Below are positions 44,097 to 52,803 of a DNA stretch of 64,000 bases, in pieces. The position numbers and the translations under genes are program-made. This DNA comes from CAYNHT01 sp964397485. GTDB lineage: Bacteria > Bacillota_I > Bacilli_A > RF39 > UBA660. The notes below the pieces were generated by a model, which saw only the letters and a list, made by a program, of their open reading frames with translations, had not been told where the DNA came from and did not search any database. Every line of letters starts with the position of its first letter. Position 1 is the first letter of the stretch. The stretch covers positions 186,001-250,000 of the forward strand of contig CAYNHT010000001.1 of assembly GCA_964397485.1 (NCBI GenBank), in the 5' to 3' direction.

Positions 44097-46713
44097 TTAT
44101 AGCGTCTAAAATATTTTCGTTTTTTATTTTACTACTTGCATATTTCATTGTAATAGAAACTATTATAAATACCCCGATTACAGCAAATAAAATACTTTTC
44201 CATGGCAGGATTATATCACTAAAACTAACAATTTCACCCATTGATCTATCAATTAAATAAACAACTCCTAATGAAACAGGAATGGAATATAATAATGCTT
44301 TTAAACCAACGATCAATGTTTCAAAACGTAAGATTCGGTTAAATCCTTTTGGAGTTAACCCCATACTACGCAAAACAGCAAATTCAGTTCGTCGTAGTGC
44401 TATTCCAGTATTGATAGTATTAAACACACTAGTAACACCTATTAATGTAACTAATGAAATAAACCCATAAAATAATATTTTTATAATTAAAATTAAATTT
44501 CTAGTCATCTTTTGTTGTTCAACAATATTGGTATAATAAAATTGTTGTAATTCTCGTTCACTTGCATAATCATTTAATTTTTTATCTATATTAGTATATT
44601 TATCAGCTTTAATAAAAATATTATAAAATTGCTCTGTTTTCTCCGCAGTTTCACTAATGATTTTATCGTACATTTCTTCTGAGACTACTATAATTGGCTG
44701 GCTAGAATTGGTAGCAAACTTTAATCCAAATGGTAATTTTGTAGTTTCATAAACATTATTTATTTTATATGAGCAGTCTATTTCTTCAATAGATGCTTCT
44801 GCGTTTCCAATAATGTTTTGCAATGGACAAATAGAAAATTCCCATTCTTTTTTGCTTTTTAATAATCTTCCCTCATAAACTTTACGATTATTCGAAGAAT
44901 AAACAACTGAATTAAAATAATTTATTAGTATTGGTTGCTCTTGTTTTAAATTTAATTCTTTTAAAAAACTTTGATAGTTTTTATTGTCTATTGATACAAG
45001 ATTAATCGATTTTATATAATTCCATACTGTATCAGGAATATCACCCGACCAACGCGAATCTTGATTTTCTAAAACTTTTTGATAATCTTTGTGGTAATCA
45101 TTATCTGAAAGACTTTTTGTATATAAATTATAATTACTTCTTACAACAATATATTTATCCACTTCATCACTAATGATTATATCTTTAATAGTATTTTCTA
45201 ATAGCTCTTTATCTTCATCAGCAAGACCTACTGAAATATCAAAATCTATTTCATCTAAGTACTCACTAGACCCCCTAGTTGCATATATAAGCAGCGACGA
45301 GAACGATATAAATAATACAATGCTCATAAACAGAGAAACTATGGTAATACGATATTTACGTTTGTTACGTTTCATATTTTTAAGAGCAATTTCTGCTTCA
45401 ACACCAAACAATTTTGAAACCAATTTATTCGTTTTTACTTTTTTGCTTTTTATTTTTATATCATCATTTAATCTTATTGCTTCAATCGGTGTAATTTTAC
45501 TTGCTTTTACGGCCGGTAAGTATGCAGAAAAAATAAGCACCACAATCATAAAAACAATTGGAATAATAATAAATAAAGGATATACAGATAAACTAAATGT
45601 TACAGCAATCGCTTCTGGTAATAATTGGTTAATAACATTTATTACTACCCATATTCCAAAAAAACCTGATAAAATTCCTAGTGGTATTCCTATTAACCCA
45701 ACAATAAAAGCCTCATAAAATACCGTTTTTCTTAATTGATCTTTAGTTGCCCCAATACTAGAAAATAAACCAAATTGTTTTTTTCTTTCCATTACTGATA
45801 TAGCAAATGAGTTATATATAACAATTATACAACCAATAGATACTAAAGTTAAGATAATTAAAATAATACCTATAAAACTATCAGTAAGATTAGAATATTT
45901 ACTTTCACCATATACAGCTAATAAAGCATCATTATATTCCAAATTTTTTTGTTCATAACTATTATTTATTCCTGATACTTTTAATAGATTTTCTGTTTTA
46001 TCATATACTTTAGATACATTTTTATATGTAAAATAAATATTTACTAATTCATCATTTTGTACATTAGTAGATTTTGTATAAATTTGATAACCAGGAGCTG
46101 AATAAGATTCATAAAAACTACGTTCAACAATTCCTACAACTTTGTATTCCATACTTCCTGTTATTTCGAAAGTTTCCCCTGAATCAATAGCCGATTCAGC
46201 TTTAAAACCTTCGCTATTTGATGTTATTTCTTCATCTTGATATATTCTAACTCCCATATCCAAATTGATTATATCGCCTATTTGAAACTTATGTTCACTT
46301 AATATATGTTCTGAAACGACTACCTCATTACCGTTTTGCGGTAAATTACCCTTAATTAACTTTAAATTTTTTAAAAATTCATCGTTCCCACTATCAACAT
46401 ATATGTAGGGTTTATACATATTATCGCTTTGTTTAAATTCAGCGAATCCAATCCCTTTTTCATATAATACCTCTTTAATAGCAATGTTTTGTTTTAAAAC
46501 ATTCATTTTTTCATAATCAACATCTAATAGTTTAATGTGATACGACCCACTTCTTGCCACCACTTCTTTAACAGCATAATCTCTGACTGTTGAAAACAGC
46601 AACCCTATTCCTACCATTAGAGCAGTAGATAAAAGAACACCAATTATTGTAACGATTGTTCTTTTTCTATTCATCTTTAAATGCTTAACTGTTAATTTAT
46701 TTAATATATTCAT
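44080..46713 (-). CDS. FtsX-like ABC transporter permease, module 2 (877 aa)
   Basis: Same two-half MacB/FtsX architecture as module 1, with MERKKQFGLFSSIGATKDQLR (first half) split around residue 310 and RRTEFAVLRSMGLTPKGFN (second half) near 785. Extracytoplasmic domains differ substantially from module 1, suggesting different substrates or partners. It follows its ATPase after one base. Confidence 0.9.
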   Translation of the reverse strand: MNILNKLTVKHLKMNRKRTIVTIIGVLLSTALMVGIGLLFSTVRDYAVKEVVARSGSYHIKLLDVDYEKMNVLKQNIAIKEVLYEKGIGFAEFKQSDNMYKPYIYVDSGNDEFLKNLKLIKGNLPQNGNEVVVSEHILSEHKFQIGDIINLDMGVRIYQDEEITSNSEGFKAESAIDSGETFEITGSMEYKVVGIVERSFYESYSAPGYQIYTKSTNVQNDELVNIYFTYKNVSKVYDKTENLLKVSGINNSYEQKNLEYNDALLAVYGESKYSNLTDSFIGIILIILTLVSIGCIIVIYNSFAISVMERKKQFGLFSSIGATKDQLRKTVFYEAFIVGLIGIPLGILSGFFGIWVVINVINQLLPEAIAVTFSLSVYPLFIIIPIVFMIVVLIFSAYLPAVKASKITPIEAIRLNDDIKIKSKKVKTNKLVSKLFGVEAEIALKNMKRNKRKYRITIVSLFMSIVLFISFSSLLIYATRGSSEYLDEIDFDISVGLADEDKELLENTIKDIIISDEVDKYIVVRSNYNLYTKSLSDNDYHKDYQKVLENQDSRWSGDIPDTVWNYIKSINLVSIDNKNYQSFLKELNLKQEQPILINYFNSVVYSSNNRKVYEGRLLKSKKEWEFSICPLQNIIGNAEASIEEIDCSYKINNVYETTKLPFGLKFATNSSQPIIVVSEEMYDKIISETAEKTEQFYNIFIKADKYTNIDKKLNDYASERELQQFYYTNIVEQQKMTRNLILIIKILFYGFISLVTLIGVTSVFNTINTGIALRRTEFAVLRSMGLTPKGFNRILRFETLIVGLKALLYSIPVSLGVVYLIDRSMGEIVSFSDIILPWKSILFAVIGVFIIVSITMKYASSKIKNENILDAIREENI

Positions 46714-46714
46714 T

Positions 46715-47395
46715 TTATTTAACTACCTCATCACTAATTATTTTACCATCATCTATAGTGATAATACGATTGGCATTTAAAGCTAGACTATGATCATGAG
46801 TTATCATTATGATTGTTTGTTTGTACTTTTCATTAGATAATTTTAATAGTTCAATTATTTCGCGGCTTGATTTACTATCCAAATTTCCAGTTGGTTCATC
46901 AGCCAATAATAGTGATGGTCTATTCATTAAAGCTCTTCCTATTGATACTCTTTGTTGTTGACCACCTGATAATTCATTTGGCAAATGATTAATTCTATCT
47001 TCTAGTCCTAATGTTTCTATTATTTCTTTTAAATATATTTCATCTACCTTTTTCCCATCTAATAAAATTGGTAGTGTTATATTTTCTTTAATATTTAAAA
47101 TAGGTATTAGATTGTAAAATTGATAAATAAGCCCTACTTGTCTTCTTCTAAAAATAGCTAAATTAGTTTCATTTAATTTGTATACGTCTTCGTTATCAAC
47201 AAAAACTTTTCCACTAGTTGGTTTATCTACTCCACCTAAAATGTGAAGCAAGGTACTTTTCCCACTACCACTAGCCCCTACAATAGCAATAAATTCACCT
47301 TTTTCAACAGAAAAACTAACATTATCTAAAGCCTTTACTAATGTATTTCCTTTTCCATAATTTTTACATAAATTTTCAACTGACAGTATTTTCAT
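46715..47395 (-). CDS. ABC transporter ATPase, module 2 (226 aa)
   Basis: Complete ABC ATPase (GASGSGKSTLL, LSGGQQQRVSIGRAL, LLLADEPTGNLDS), about 94% identical to the module 1 ATPase by eye. The ATG at 47395 is chosen for its GAAGGAGTGAGAGT leader. It lies downstream of the histidine kinase with a promoter-like gap. Confidence 0.93.
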   Translation of the reverse strand: MKILSVENLCKNYGKGNTLVKALDNVSFSVEKGEFIAIVGASGSGKSTLLHILGGVDKPTSGKVFVDNEDVYKLNETNLAIFRRRQVGLIYQFYNLIPILNIKENITLPILLDGKKVDEIYLKEIIETLGLEDRINHLPNELSGGQQQRVSIGRALMNRPSLLLADEPTGNLDSKSSREIIELLKLSNEKYKQTIIMITHDHSLALNANRIITIDDGKIISDEVVK

Positions 47396-47438
47396 ACTCT
47401 CACTCCTTCCAATAATGATTCTATTATACATAAATTTT

Positions 47439-47462
47439 ATGACTCTTTAATGACATAAACAA
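47439..47462 (-). promoter_or_regulatory. Candidate response-regulator site, ABC module 2
   Basis: Minus-strand TTGTTTATGTCATTAAAGAG followed by TCATAAA gives GTCAT-N-AAA units repeated with an 11-base period, typical of OmpR-family binding. A TATAAT box lies at 47428-47423. Confidence 0.5.
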
Positions 47463-47476
47463 TTACAAATTTGTCA

Positions 47477-48703
47477 CTATACTGTTAATTTATAAATTTT
47501 AATACTAAACGTTGTCCCTTTGTTAATCTCACTTTTAACACTAATAATACCATTTTGAATGTCAATTATTTTCTTTGCCATATTAAGGCCAATTCCAATG
47601 CTTTCTTTGTTACTTTTCGTACCTCGGTAAAATCTTTTGAAAATATGTTTTATATCATCTTTACTTATACCTTCACCATTATCAATAATCAAAATTTCAG
47701 TATAAAGCGGATTTGTGTCATATGATATAGTTATTTCACCACCACTTGATGTATGTTCATGGGCATTTTTTATTATATTTATAATCGCTTCTAAGGTCCA
47801 ATTATAATCAGCTGAAATTTTCGTAAAATCATCACCACTAATTGTTACTTTTTGTTTTTTTAGTTCCATTGGAATTAAAAAAGGAGCTATTGCATCTGTT
47901 ATCAAATTTTTTATATTTACATCTTCTTTTTTTAACACAATTGACCCACTATCTAATCTCGATAATTTAAGCAAAGTTGTAACCAACCACTCTATTCTTT
48001 CTAATTGTCGGTAATTTTTAGTAAGAAACTCTTTTTTTAACTCTGGTTTAACATTATCTTTTGTTAATAAATCATTTATTACATACATGCTTGTTAATGG
48101 TGTTTTGATTTGATGTGATATATCTGATAAAACATTCTCTAAATGTTTCTTTTCTTTTTCTAGAAGTTCACTTTGTTCTTTTAATCTAACTGTTATTTTA
48201 TAAATATCATTTTTTAAATTACTAATATCCCCTTCTTGATACTCTCTAATATCAAATGAATAATCACCATTTAATATATTGTTCATATACTTATTAATGC
48301 TATTTATTTTTTTATATTGCTTTTTAACAAAAACAATATAAGTAATACTAATAGTTATAAAAAGAATTATCATGAAACTAAAATTATATAAAGTTATTCT
48401 TTCTTTAATGTTTTTGATATCAGTTAAATATTCTAAATTAGATATAGAATCTAATCCATACTTATTCATAATTTGTTTTGCACTATCAAAATCCCCACTT
48501 GATGAAATCAAGTTACTTATTATTTCTTCTTCTAATTCAGGATGGGCTTTTATTATGGCAGCTATAATATGAGTATTATTTTTTATCAATTCCTTTTTGT
48601 AATGATTGTGTATGTTGTAGTTTAAAACCAACGTTACAAATATTAAACAAATAAAAATTATAAGTTCTATAACAATTAATTTTTTTATTTCATTATTATG
48701 CAT
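47477..48703 (-). CDS. Sensor histidine kinase (408 aa)
   Basis: Two TM helices (about residues 9-28 and 108-127) bracket an ~80-residue extracytoplasmic sensor. A linker follows, then the HisKA motif SDISHQIKTPLTSM with phospho-acceptor His197, and HATPase boxes NIIKNAHEHTSS (N), IDNGEGISKDDI (G1) and GIGLNMAKKI (G2). The signal is unknown. It starts immediately after the response-regulator stop and precedes ABC module 2. Confidence 0.93.
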   Translation of the reverse strand: MHNNEIKKLIVIELIIFICLIFVTLVLNYNIHNHYKKELIKNNTHIIAAIIKAHPELEEEIISNLISSSGDFDSAKQIMNKYGLDSISNLEYLTDIKNIKERITLYNFSFMIILFITISITYIVFVKKQYKKINSINKYMNNILNGDYSFDIREYQEGDISNLKNDIYKITVRLKEQSELLEKEKKHLENVLSDISHQIKTPLTSMYVINDLLTKDNVKPELKKEFLTKNYRQLERIEWLVTTLLKLSRLDSGSIVLKKEDVNIKNLITDAIAPFLIPMELKKQKVTISGDDFTKISADYNWTLEAIINIIKNAHEHTSSGGEITISYDTNPLYTEILIIDNGEGISKDDIKHIFKRFYRGTKSNKESIGIGLNMAKKIIDIQNGIISVKSEINKGTTFSIKIYKLTV

Positions 48704-49384
48704 TTAAACACCAACTTTATATCCTAAACCACGAACCGTGATAATTATTTTAGGTTGCAAAGGATCATTTTCAATCTTTTCCCTTATTCTTTTTATATAT
48801 ACAGTCAAAGTATTATCATTGACATATGCCTCATTAACATCCCATATATCAGATAATATTTTTTCTCTTGAAAACACAATATTAGGATTAAGAGCTAAAA
48901 TAAGAAGTATTTTATATTCAAGAGCCGTTAGCATAACATCTTTGTTATCTTTTAAAACTTTTGCTTGTTTCATATCGATCACAATATCTTTTATACTAAT
49001 AATATTATTATCAGTTGTCTTATTAGTTCTTCTTAATACACTTTTTATTCTAGATATTAGTTCTCTTGCTTTAAAGGGTTTAGTTATATAGTCATCAGCT
49101 CCCATATCTAACCCTCTAACTACGGATAATTCTAAATCATTAGCTGTTAAAAAAATTACAGGTACGTCTTTAATGATTTTTATCTCCCTAAATAAATCAA
49201 ATCCATTACCATCTGGCAAATTAATATCTAATAATATCAAATCAATATCACTATTTTGATTTAATTCTTTTAATCCACCCACATAGTTTCCTTGTTCTAA
49301 GACAGTAAAAGACTCTTGTTCTAAATAATACTTTAATCCCATTCTAATTGTTTCATCATCTTCAATTATAAGTATTTTATACAT
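48704..49384 (-). CDS. OmpR-family response regulator (226 aa)
   Basis: Receiver domain with phospho-acceptor Asp53 (LLDINLPDG) and Lys in TKPFKARELI, followed by a winged-helix DNA-binding domain (about 130-225, DNTLTVYIKRIREKI, VRGLGYKVG). First gene of the regulator-kinase pair. An inverted repeat ATGACA/TGTCAT lies in its upstream region. Confidence 0.95.
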   Translation of the reverse strand: MYKILIIEDDETIRMGLKYYLEQESFTVLEQGNYVGGLKELNQNSDIDLILLDINLPDGNGFDLFREIKIIKDVPVIFLTANDLELSVVRGLDMGADDYITKPFKARELISRIKSVLRRTNKTTDNNIISIKDIVIDMKQAKVLKDNKDVMLTALEYKILLILALNPNIVFSREKILSDIWDVNEAYVNDNTLTVYIKRIREKIENDPLQPKIIITVRGLGYKVGV

Positions 49385-49426
49385 ACTATCACCAAATCTA
49401 TTATACTATAATTTTACTTATTATAA

Positions 49427-49448
49427 ATGACAATTTTGTCATAAACAA
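49427..49448 (-). promoter_or_regulatory. Candidate response-regulator site upstream of the regulator gene
   Basis: Minus-strand TTGTTTATGACA followed by AAATTGTCAT; the core ATGACA-AAAT-TGTCAT is a perfect 16-bp palindrome. It shares TTGTTTATG(A/T)C with the module 2 site. Confidence 0.5.
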
Positions 49449-49469
49449 AATAACACCATTTTGGTGTTA
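49445..49469 (-). terminator. Terminator upstream of the two-component operon
   Basis: Minus-strand TAACACCA-3 nt-TGGTGTTA followed by TTTTG. It ends the broken surface-protein gene and overlaps its stop codon. Confidence 0.8.
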
Positions 49470-49937
49470 CTTTATTTCTTCATATGTGATTTTTATTATA
49501 GTGAAATCATTGATGTGCAGAGAATTAGAAGTATCATAATTAAATTCTAAATATACCTTGGTTACTCCTAAATCTTCAAACTCCGTTTTTTCACTGTCTA
49601 ATGGTTTTCCATAACGATATGTAACCACATATACATTATCTTCTAATTGTTGTTTGCTATAAAATCGATTATATATTTCTTGTTCAGCAATTGGATTATA
49701 CACTAAATCATAATAATTATTATATTCCGAATCAATTGTATAAGTATTTCCAAACATATCCTTATATGAACCTTCTTCAATATTAAATTCATTCAATCCA
49801 AATTTTGTTTTAGCATAGCTTGTAATATAATTTTTATGCACTCTATTATCATTTGCAAATAAAGAATATAGAATATCAACTGCAATTTCGTTATTGGTAA
49901 ATGATTCATATGTCTTTTCAGTAAATATTTTTACTGT
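49467..49937 (-). pseudogene. Second domain of a broken surface protein, downstream of an in-frame TAA
   Basis: This 156-codon frame continues in phase from the 217-aa protein at 49938-50591 and is separated from it only by one TAA. Its sequence (FTNNEIAVDILYSLFANDN, YAKTKFGLNEFNIEEGSYKD) resembles the first protein (NDIIRAFVAHDLLLN, VKENFGINDYSMETGEFTF), so the original gene probably encoded two copies of one domain. The GTG at 49841 lacks a binding site. I take it as an untranslated remnant unless the stop is read through. Confidence 0.65.
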
Positions 49938-50591
49938 TTACTTTAAATAATCAATGATATAATTATCAGTTAAATCAACTATTTTTTTAGGATTCAAATA
50001 TTCTTCAAAAACAATTTTTTGATAGTTTAAATAACCATTCACTAACTTAAAATGTACATTAAATTCACCTACTAAAATTTTTTCTGGTGAAGATATTTCT
50101 AACGATTCTAGATATTCATAGTTAACTACAATTGTATCTTTATCAACTACAATATTTTTAAATTCGTAATTTTCTCCTTCGTATCCAAATCCATAAAAAG
50201 CACTATACGTATCACCTATTTTTGTGACGGTATATGAAGGTCCGCATGGAAAAGTAAATTCACCTGTTTCCATTGAATAATCATTAATTCCAAAGTTTTC
50301 TTTAACATATTGTTTTATTTCTTGCTCTGAAATCTCTTTATTCAATAATAAATCATGAGCTACAAAAGCTCTAATAATATCATTATCTGTCAAATCATAA
50401 TTGGCTCTTTTTAGTAAAGCTAATTTAGTTCCAATTCTTTCCTCAAAATAATTTTTATCAAGTTTGCTCAAATCATTTATGCTAATACCTCCAGCATTAA
50501 TTTTTCCGAAACCAAAATACCACATACTAACTATCCCTACTACAAAAACAATTACTAGCGAAATAAATTTAAAAATATTTTCTTTTTTCAT
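49938..50591 (-). CDS. Membrane-anchored extracytoplasmic protein, truncated (217 aa)
   Basis: An N-terminal TM helix (about residues 8-26) with an exposed remainder. The soluble part contains DLTDNDIIRAFVAHDLLLNKEI and a beta-rich region with FTFPCGPSYTV. I do not recognise the family. It ends at TAA but the frame continues as a second similar domain, so it is probably a shortened form of a ~375-aa two-domain protein. It lies upstream of the two-component/ABC cluster in the same direction. Confidence 0.65.
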   Translation of the reverse strand: MKKENIFKFISLVIVFVVGIVSMWYFGFGKINAGGISINDLSKLDKNYFEERIGTKLALLKRANYDLTDNDIIRAFVAHDLLLNKEISEQEIKQYVKENFGINDYSMETGEFTFPCGPSYTVTKIGDTYSAFYGFGYEGENYEFKNIVVDKDTIVVNYEYLESLEISSPEKILVGEFNVHFKLVNGYLNYQKIVFEEYLNPKKIVDLTDNYIIDYLK

Positions 50592-50694
50592 TTTCCAACC
50601 TCCTTAACATTATATTCCTTATCATACTATAATTATTCTATCACCAGATGGTATCAAAGTCAAACAATATCTTTTTTGATAAATTATATAAACA

Positions 50695-50723
50695 TTGTCA
50701 AAATCAAAAAAAAATTATATAAT
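50695..50723 (+). promoter_or_regulatory. glmS promoter
   Basis: TTGTCA (50695-50700) and TATAAT (50718-50723) with a 17-base spacer, upstream of the ribozyme. Confidence 0.85.
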
Positions 50724-50754
50724 ATTAATGTAAAGTTATATTTGTGTGGGGAGG

Positions 50755-50905
50755 ATAGACTAATAGCTTATATAATTAGCGCCAGGACCTATTGGGTTGA
50801 CGAGGATAACAGTTATCGAAAAATTCGGCGGATGCTGTTACGGTTTGTGTGACCGTTAGATATATTACAAAGAGTAAAATCAAGATTACGACAAAAAATA
50901 TATCC
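50755..50905 (+). ncRNA. glmS glucosamine-6-phosphate riboswitch ribozyme
   Basis: The conserved core is clear: TTAGCGCCAG (50776-50785), GGGTTGACGAGGATAAC (50794-50810), TTATCGAAAAATTCGGCGGATG (split at 50813-50834; key bases TTATCGA and TTCGGCGGATG), then P3/P4-like pairing GGTTTGTGTGACC. Self-cleavage is expected between A50778 and G50779. Glucosamine-6-phosphate acts as cofactor and reduces glmS expression. It lies directly before the glmS reading frame. Confidence 0.95.
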
Positions 50906-50950
50906 ATACATATATTTTTATTATGCAAAAGAAAGTTTGAGGAAATAAAT

Positions 50951-52762
50951 ATGTGTGGAATTGTTGGTTATGTAGGCAAAAATAAAAATGCCTTACATGT
51001 TTTAATAGACGGGTTAAAATCCCTAGAATATCGTGGTTACGATTCAGCGGGGGTAGCTTATCTTGATTGTGAAAAGATTAATATTATTAAAGAACAGGGT
51101 AAAATGAAGAATTTAGAAACTAATATCGATTTTGACATTAAATCAAGTCTTGGAATCGGGCATACTAGATGGGCCACTCATGGTGAACCTAGTGTAGTAA
51201 ATTCTCATCCCCATAAAGTCGGGAAAATTACAATTGTTCATAATGGAATTATAGAAAATTATGAACAACTAAAAAAAATATTAGAACAAGGTGGATATAA
51301 ATTTAAATCAGAAACGGATACTGAAGTAGCATGTGCACTTATTGATAAACTATATAATGAAAAAAATGATATAGTTAAAGTATTAGATAAATGTAAAGAT
51401 TTATTAATTGGATCTTATGCTTTAGGTATTATTTGTGACGATGATCTAAATACTTTATATGCAATTAGGAAAGACAGTCCTTTAATTGTTGCGGTTGGTG
51501 ATGATGAAAATTATATTGCATCAGATGTACCTGCGATTTTAAAATATACTAATAAATATATCTTATTAGAAAATAATGAGATTGCTAAAATTAGTGATAC
51601 TAATATTGAAGTGTATGGTATTAAAAATAAAGTTATAAAAAAAGAAATTCAAAAATTTGAATGGAATATTGAAACGGCTTTAAAAAATGGTTATGATCAT
51701 TTTATGTTAAAAGAAATACATGAACAACCACAAGTTATAAAAGATACAGTTACACCTTTCATTCAAGGTGGATATAAAAATTTAGGAAATAAGATGCCTG
51801 ATTTTACTAAATATGAAAGAATTGACATCGTGGCATGTGGTAGTGCATATCATACAGGGTTAATTGGTAAGACGTTAATCGAAGAGTATGGTGATATGCC
51901 AGTCAATGTAGAAATTGCTAGTGAATACAGATATAAAAAATTATTTTTCAATAGCAAGACATTAGTAATTATTATTTCGCAATCAGGCGAAACTGCAGAT
52001 TCTCTAGCAGCACTTAGAATTGCCAAAGAAAATGATGTAGATACTTTAGCGATTGTTAATGTGGTAGGTTCTTCAATTGCAAGAGAAGCTAAACATGTTT
52101 TATATATTAAAGCAGGATGTGAAATAGCGGTTGCTACAACGAAGGCTTATTCTGCTCAGGTTGCTATGCTCTCTCTTATCGCTTTAAGTATCGCTAAAAG
52201 TAAGAAAAAATTAACAATTAAAAAGATAAATTCGGTAATTGATTGTATAAATGATATATCTGATAAAATGCAACAGTTATTAGATGGTAATGATTATTTA
52301 AAAATAGCTGAAAATATTTATCAACATAAAGATATTTTCTTTATAGGTAGAGGGATTGATTTTGCTTTAGCTATGGAAGGTTCATTAAAGTTAAAGGAAA
52401 TTTCTTATATTCATAGTGAAGCATATGCGGCTGGTGAATTAAAACATGGAACTATATCTTTAATTGAAAAAGGTACTCCAGTAATTGCCATTGTTACAGA
52501 TGAGGAGATATGTGAGAAAACAATAAGTAATATTAAAGAAGTAAAAGCACGAGGTGCTAATGTTACACTAATTACAACTAGTCAATTAAATAAAGAAACT
52601 GATTTTTATGACTATAAAATAGTTATTCCATCGGTTGATAACTTTGTTCAACCACTATTAACTATAATCCCGTTACAAATCATCTCATATGAGGTAGCAA
52701 AATTAAAAGGTTGCGATATTGATAAACCTCGTAATCTAGCAAAATCAGTTACAGTAGAATAA
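50951..52762 (+). CDS. glmS: Glutamine--fructose-6-phosphate aminotransferase GlmS (603 aa)
   Basis: Makes glucosamine-6-phosphate for cell-wall precursors. The start must be the ATG at 50951, since the catalytic N-terminal Cys follows (MCGIVGYVG), with TTGAGGAAA upstream; a longer frame from 50849 would extend into the ribozyme. The glutaminase domain has GHTRWATHGEPS and HNGIIENYEQLK; two SIS isomerase domains follow (ACGSAYHTG, SQSGETADSLAALR) and the chain ends DKPRNLAKSVTVE. Confidence 0.97.
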   Translation: MCGIVGYVGKNKNALHVLIDGLKSLEYRGYDSAGVAYLDCEKINIIKEQGKMKNLETNIDFDIKSSLGIGHTRWATHGEPSVVNSHPHKVGKITIVHNGIIENYEQLKKILEQGGYKFKSETDTEVACALIDKLYNEKNDIVKVLDKCKDLLIGSYALGIICDDDLNTLYAIRKDSPLIVAVGDDENYIASDVPAILKYTNKYILLENNEIAKISDTNIEVYGIKNKVIKKEIQKFEWNIETALKNGYDHFMLKEIHEQPQVIKDTVTPFIQGGYKNLGNKMPDFTKYERIDIVACGSAYHTGLIGKTLIEEYGDMPVNVEIASEYRYKKLFFNSKTLVIIISQSGETADSLAALRIAKENDVDTLAIVNVVGSSIAREAKHVLYIKAGCEIAVATTKAYSAQVAMLSLIALSIAKSKKKLTIKKINSVIDCINDISDKMQQLLDGNDYLKIAENIYQHKDIFFIGRGIDFALAMEGSLKLKEISYIHSEAYAAGELKHGTISLIEKGTPVIAIVTDEEICEKTISNIKEVKARGANVTLITTSQLNKETDFYDYKIVIPSVDNFVQPLLTIIPLQIISYEVAKLKGCDIDKPRNLAKSVTVE

Positions 52763-52763
52763 T

Positions 52764-52803
52764 AAAAAAAGTAATGATAAAATAAAATATCATTACTTTT
52801 TTA
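52764..52803. terminator. Bidirectional terminator glmS / symporter
   Basis: Arms AAAAAAGTAATGATA (52765-52779) and TATCATTACTTTTTT (52788-52802) between convergent genes. Confidence 0.92.
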
